Positions 60,498 through 64,000 of a stretch of 64,000 bases of DNA are shown one piece after another. This DNA comes from C-114 sp963745405. Its GTDB lineage: Bacteria > Chloroflexota > Limnocylindria > Limnocylindrales > CSP1-4. The stretch spans positions 231,983-295,982 of the forward strand of contig CAVUWY010000003.1 of assembly GCA_963745405.1 (NCBI GenBank), read 5' to 3'. The notes beneath the pieces are model-generated. The model ran no database searches. It was not told the origin of the DNA and was given only the letters and a program-made list of their open reading frames with translations. Positions within the stretch are counted from its first letter, which is position 1. Each line of letters begins with the position of its first letter. The translations under genes and the position numbers were made by a program.

Positions 60498-61436
60498 ATG
60501 ACCGATATCGCCACGACACCCGACGCCCCGTTCCTCGAGATCACCGACCCGGCCCTGGTCCGGTCGCTGCCGACGGTACTGACCGGCGCGCGGGCCGACG
60601 TCATCGCCGCAGCGCGCGACCTCCTGGCCATCCCGGAGGCGGCGCTGACCAGGCCATGGGGCTGGATCGGCGGGAGCGAGGAGGAGGTCCGCTACGGCGC
60701 CTACCGGGCCGCCGAGGCCCTCGAACAGGCCGAGATCGAAGCTCGGGTCCTGACCTCGGCCGCGGATGCCGACGAGCGACGGGCGGCCCGGATCATCGGG
60801 CCCGCGACGGCCGCTCGCTGGGATCTCCACGGCCTCCTGCTGCCGCTCGACGAGGCGCTGCTCGATGCCGATCCCGGGGGAGGGGAGTGGACGATCCGTC
60901 TCACCCTCGGCCACACGATCTCGAGCCAGCGCGGCTACGGCTGGGGTTCCGCCTGGTGGCTGGCTCACCCGCACGACGTCCGGGATCCGGACCTGCCGAC
61001 GAGCGCCCCCGAGTCGTACTGGGAGACCTTCCCGGACGAGGCGACCACCGAAGCGGCCGGCACCCTGGACGACCTTCGAGCGCGACTCGACGGCGTCCTC
61101 GACCTCATGACCGAGCGGCTGGCGGGGCTGCCCGACGATCGGCTCGACCTCGCGGCACGATGGTCGGGCTTCCCGGTGACGGTCGGCTTCCGGTTCGGCC
61201 GCTGGTCGTCGCACATCCGCGAGCACGCGATCCAGGTCGAGAAGACGCTCGTGCTGCTCGACCACACCCCGAGCGAGCCGGCACGCCTCGTCCGGGACCT
61301 CCTCGCGGCGTACGGACGTGCCGAGTCGGTCGTCTTCGGCCGTGTCGGGGTCGACGACGCGGTGGCGAGGATCGTCGCGGGCGCCGCCGAGGCTCGCGAG
61401 GCGGTGGGTTCCGCCAGGGCGGCCGCCGGAGCCTGA
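60498..61436 (+). CDS. DinB-like metal-dependent four-helix protein
   Basis: 312 residues resembling the DinB/maleylpyruvate-isomerase superfamily: helix 1 with RSLPTVLTGARADVIAAARDLL, a His in LTLGHTISSQRGYGWGSAWWLAHP, and the second metal pair in FRFGRWSSHIREHAIQVEKTL. Relatives are thiol-dependent transferases or mycothiol enzymes, but which is not readable here. About twice the length of a minimal DinB, so extra helices or a duplicated bundle are likely. Leaderless ATG. Confidence 0.7.
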   Translation: MTDIATTPDAPFLEITDPALVRSLPTVLTGARADVIAAARDLLAIPEAALTRPWGWIGGSEEEVRYGAYRAAEALEQAEIEARVLTSAADADERRAARIIGPATAARWDLHGLLLPLDEALLDADPGGGEWTIRLTLGHTISSQRGYGWGSAWWLAHPHDVRDPDLPTSAPESYWETFPDEATTEAAGTLDDLRARLDGVLDLMTERLAGLPDDRLDLAARWSGFPVTVGFRFGRWSSHIREHAIQVEKTLVLLDHTPSEPARLVRDLLAAYGRAESVVFGRVGVDDAVARIVAGAAEAREAVGSARAAAGA

Positions 61437-61469
61437 GGTCACGTTCGCCAGGGATCCACGGGGGATGCG

Positions 61470-62313
61470 ATGCACATCGCCGTGAACAGGACGGAACTCT
61501 GGTACGAGGTCGCCGAGGCGTCGGCCGGCGAGAGCGCGCCGACGGTCATCCTCGTCCACGGTGGGCCGGGCGGCTACGACCACGTCTACCTTCAGCCGCT
61601 CGTCGAGCCGCTCACCACGGTCGCACGGGTCATCTCGATCGACCTTCGCGGCCACGGTCGCTCGGCGCGCCACGATCCGGCGGAGTAGACGTTCGAGATC
61701 TGCTCGGCCGACCTGTCCGTCTTCGCCGACGAGCTCTCGATCGAGTGCCCTCTCGTGCTCGGCCATTCGATGGGCGGCTGGATCGCCATCGAGTACGCCG
61801 CTCGATACCCGCCGCGGGCCGGCGGACTCATCGCCATCTCGACGATGGCCAGGTTCGACCTGGACCGACTCACCCAAGGGTTCCGCTTCGTGGCGGGCGA
61901 CGAAGTGGCGGCCCTGGCCCGACGCGACTATGGCGGCGATGAGGGTGTCCGACGCCGAGTGGGCCCGCGTCTTCGCCGCCTTCGGCCCCCGGATCCCCGG
62001 TCCCGATGAGATGGCCGGGACGATCAAGAACCCGGCCGTCGGCGGGCCGGGCATGGCGCGGATGCGCGAGCTCGACGTGGTCGCCGAGCTGGCGGACGTG
62101 ACCTGCCCCACGCTCGTGGTCGTCGGCGCGCTCGACCCGGGAACCCCGGTCGCCGCGGCCGAGGAGATCCTTGCTGGGCTGCCGCCGGGCATCGGACTGC
62201 TGGTTGTCCTCGAGGATGCCGGCCACTTCCCGTGGCTGGACGTGCCCGAACGCCTCTTCCCGCTCCTGACAGGCTTCGTCTCCGATGCTGCGAGCGGCGG
62301 AGCGGGTCGCTAG
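61470..62313 (+). pseudogene. Alpha/beta hydrolase with in-frame stop and frameshift
   Basis: The family is obvious: VILVHGGPGGYDHVYLQPLVEPL, SIDLRGHGRS, nucleophile elbow LGHSMGGWIAIEYAARYPP, TLVVVGALDPGTPV and DAGHFPWLDVPERL. A TAG (61686-61688) interrupts where Tyr (TAC) would be expected before TFEI, and an extra base at about 61944 shifts the frame +1. Full-length repaired protein about 280 residues. Either a decayed gene or two sequence errors. Confidence 0.78.
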
Positions 62314-62376
62314 GGCCCGCGGTCGGCCACGCCGAGATCAGCCGCGGCCATAGGGCCCTCCCGCACGTACGTCCAG

Positions 62377-62382
62377 TATCGT
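62377..62382 (+). promoter_or_regulatory. Leaderless promoter of the 219-residue gene
   Basis: TATCGT, six bases, then the ATG at 62389. Confidence 0.5.
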
Positions 62383-62388
62383 TGGTCG

Positions 62389-63048
62389 ATGGCCAAGGCG
62401 AGCGAGAGGGCCGATGCGCTCAAGCGACTCGGCGGTGGACGCTGGCAGACCCGCGACGAGCGATTCACGATCGAGCCCCAGTCGGGGACGTGGGTCGTCG
62501 TCGACGGCGAGCAGACAGACGAGCTCGGCCTGCCGCTCGTCCGCGGACCGTTCGGCAGTCTCGGTGACGCGAAGGCCGCGATCGATCAGGCGCGCGAGGG
62601 TGCGCCGGCCGTTTCGCCCCTCGTCGCCCGGGCGGCGGAGATCCAGAAGCGCTCCGGGACCGCCAAGGCCGCGGCCACGCCGGCGCGGGACGTCGTCCCG
62701 GAACCCGCGGAGCCGAAGGAACCGCGCTGGCTCACCGACCTCAAGCCGGCCCAGCGGGATCGGGCGCGGACGCTCATCGAGCGGTTGACGAGGATCGGAG
62801 CGCCGGACGCGGAGGGCATCGCCCGGCGTGAGGTCGCCGGGGACGTCGCGGCGACCGCGACCTACGCGATCCGCCGGGCGATGGACTCGCTCGGCGCCGA
62901 CGCGAAGCCGGACGACGTGGCCCGGCTCCTGGCCGACGGCCGGGACGCCGATCTCGAGGTCGGCTGGCGCCTGGTCGACGGCGAGGGCCGCCCGATCGTG
63001 GTCGACGTGGGTCGACCGACGAGACGAAGGCGTCCTGCTAGCGGCTGA
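62389..63048 (+). CDS. Hypothetical protein, 219 residues
   Basis: I do not recognise the family. The N-terminal 60 residues form a compact strand-rich segment (GRWQTRDERFTIEPQSGTWVVVDGEQTDELGLPLVRGPFGSLGDAK), followed by an Ala/Pro-rich linker and a helical part with PRWLTDLKPAQRDRARTLIERLTRIGAPDAEGIARREV. No signal, membrane helix or catalytic motif. The first segment resembles small DNA- or RNA-associated domains only weakly. Leaderless ATG. Its 3' end overlaps a convergent small gene. Confidence 0.65.
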   Translation: MAKASERADALKRLGGGRWQTRDERFTIEPQSGTWVVVDGEQTDELGLPLVRGPFGSLGDAKAAIDQAREGAPAVSPLVARAAEIQKRSGTAKAAATPARDVVPEPAEPKEPRWLTDLKPAQRDRARTLIERLTRIGAPDAEGIARREVAGDVAATATYAIRRAMDSLGADAKPDDVARLLADGRDADLEVGWRLVDGEGRPIVVDVGRPTRRRRPASG

Positions 63049-63133
63049 AGCTGTCGCGCGTCTCGGTGCCGTAGGCGACCGCGAGCAGTCCGAAGACCGC
63101 GATGACGGCGATGATGAACATGAATGCGATCAC
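63038..63133 (-). CDS. Small single-helix membrane protein (31 residues)
   Basis: Reads VIAFMFIIAVIAVFGLLAVA then YGTETRDSFSR: one transmembrane helix and a short polar tail. The GTG at 63131-63133 (minus strand) follows AAGGGG by about six bases. Its 3' end overlaps the plus-strand hypothetical gene by 11 bases. Too short for family assignment. Confidence 0.45.
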   Translation of the reverse strand: MIAFMFIIAVIAVFGLLAVAYGTETRDSFSR

Positions 63134-63241
63134 GATGTTCCCCTTGATGGTCGGACGTGATGTCCGATCCCAAGGTTCGTCTTCCGGGATGGCGTCGGGC
63201 ATCGACGGATGTCTCTATCGGCGGCGGCGGCGCGTCGCTAT

Positions 63242-64000
63242 CTACGTCCTCGGACGCAGGTTCGCGGTGTCGGCGATCCAGGTGAATGTCTTGCCGTAGA
63301 AGGTGAGCTGCTGCCGGTCGGGCGTGGCGGTGAAGTCGGACGTGTTCGTCGCGCCGTTCGAGGCGTCGTAGAGGCGCAGCGTGGCCTCGATCACCTCGTA
63401 TCGCCCCTCGTACGCCTTGTGCCCGACCGGGTCGAGGATGTGGGCGCCGACCTCGCCCTGCGACGGGAAGTAGAGGTACGCCCCGTCCGTGAAGAAGGCG
63501 TAGAACTCGGTCGTCGATCCCCACGTGCCCGAGCCGGGCGGCCCGTAGATGTCGAGCTGGAGGCCGAAGGTCGTCGCCTCGTACAGCCCATCGAGGGCGA
63601 AACCCGTCGTGTCGGGCGTCGCCAGGGTCGAGGCCGGGATCGTCGCCTTCTCGATGGCCGCCGCGGCCGCGGCGCCGGGGACCGGGACGTCGACGCCGGG
63701 GAAGGCGCCGTCGGGCACCGCGGCGAGGAGATCGACACGGAGCGCCTCCAGCGCCGCCGGATCCAGTGCCTGGATGACCCCGGGCAGGGCCACGACGCTG
63801 AGGACGTCGAACAGCGGCGCGTAGTCCTGGGCGAGGCCGTGATCGGTCCAGGTCGCCTCCAGGGCCGCTGTCGCTCGTTGGCCCTCATCGTCCTGGACCG
63901 GCCGCTGCCATATCCACGAACAGGTCGTGAAGTATTCGGCGAGCAGCCCGTTCGTCAGCGGCGGCTCGTCGGCGAAGAGGTACTCGGCGACCCGGGCGTC
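63242..64000 (-). CDS. Hypothetical protein, 5' end beyond the window
   Basis: The minus-strand frame is open from the window edge to the stop at 63242-63244, so the gene is 5'-truncated and at least 252 residues. Visible blocks: PPLTNGLLAEYFTTCSWIW, VVALPGVIQALDPAALEALR, then a C-terminal beta-rich stretch with YGPPGSGTWGSTTEFYAFFTDGAYLYFPSQG and RYEVIEATLRLYD, which resembles a carbohydrate- or ligand-binding beta domain only loosely. I cannot name the family. The true start is outside the window. Confidence 0.6.
   Translation of the reverse strand, partial: DARVAEYLFADEPPLTNGLLAEYFTTCSWIWQRPVQDDEGQRATAALEATWTDHGLAQDYAPLFDVLSVVALPGVIQALDPAALEALRVDLLAAVPDGAFPGVDVPVPGAAAAAAIEKATIPASTLATPDTTGFALDGLYEATTFGLQLDIYGPPGSGTWGSTTEFYAFFTDGAYLYFPSQGEVGAHILDPVGHKAYEGRYEVIEATLRLYDASNGATNTSDFTATPDRQQLTFYGKTFTWIADTANLRPRT

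Overview
This 64 kb window is about 70% GC and is a bacterial chromosome segment that looks like Chloroflexota (Limnocylindria/Ellin6529-like) or a close terrabacterial relative. The lineage is inferred from gene order and content: a DivIVA/SepIVA-like gene next to DUF177 and rpmF, Asp23, RNase J, DUF3352, DUF4331, and an alditol-oxidase-like FAD enzyme. There is no rRNA gene to settle it, and I found no tRNA gene, CRISPR array, insertion sequence or phage gene.

Region 1 (1-43.6 kb) is a dense housekeeping block, all on the plus strand and full of 1-14 base overlaps. It runs: rsmD, coaD, SepIVA-like, DUF177, rpmF, plsX, Asp23, nusB, acpP, rnc, smc, ftsY; then ffh, DUF3352, rpsP, khpA, rimM, trmD; rplS, rnhB, yraN; rpsB, tsf, pyrH, frr, uppS, cdsA, dxr, rseP, ispG; nusA, ylxR, infB, rbfA, a broken nrnA, truB, ribF; rpsO, pnp; asd, udg, rnj, ftsK. 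These genes serve translation, RNA processing and decay, protein targeting, lipid and isoprenoid synthesis, and chromosome handling. Internal promoters share an extended -10 box (TGN-TAYACT or similar).

Region 2 (43.7-53.7 kb) holds a RodZ-like protein, a CinA C-terminal (PncC-type) amidase, a frameshifted MurC-like ligase, a frameshifted YajQ, a thiamine-diphosphate enzyme, DUF952, a secreted TAP-type hydrolase, and a Tat-exported small protein paired with DUF4331. Region 3 (53.7-64 kb) is accessory: small, mostly single genes on both strands (DUF1801, DUF1905/YdeI, APH-like, alditol oxidase-like, VOC, DinB-like, hypotheticals). Many start exactly six bases after a TANNNT box, which suggests leaderless transcripts.

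The most striking finding is the polynucleotide phosphorylase gene. It carries a complete DEDDh (DnaQ-like) exonuclease domain inserted between its two RNase PH domains, so a phosphorolytic and a presumably hydrolytic 3'->5' exonuclease are joined in one chain. Just upstream, the nanoRNase gene nrnA carries two single-base insertions. Four conserved genes (SepIVA-like, rimM, ylxR, a DUF1801 gene) have no usable ATG/GTG/TTG start and appear to begin at ATC, CTG, GTA and ATC. A 0.5 kb gap before rpmF holds five copies of a 15-base near-palindrome. A strong terminator lies between the nusA promoter and nusA.
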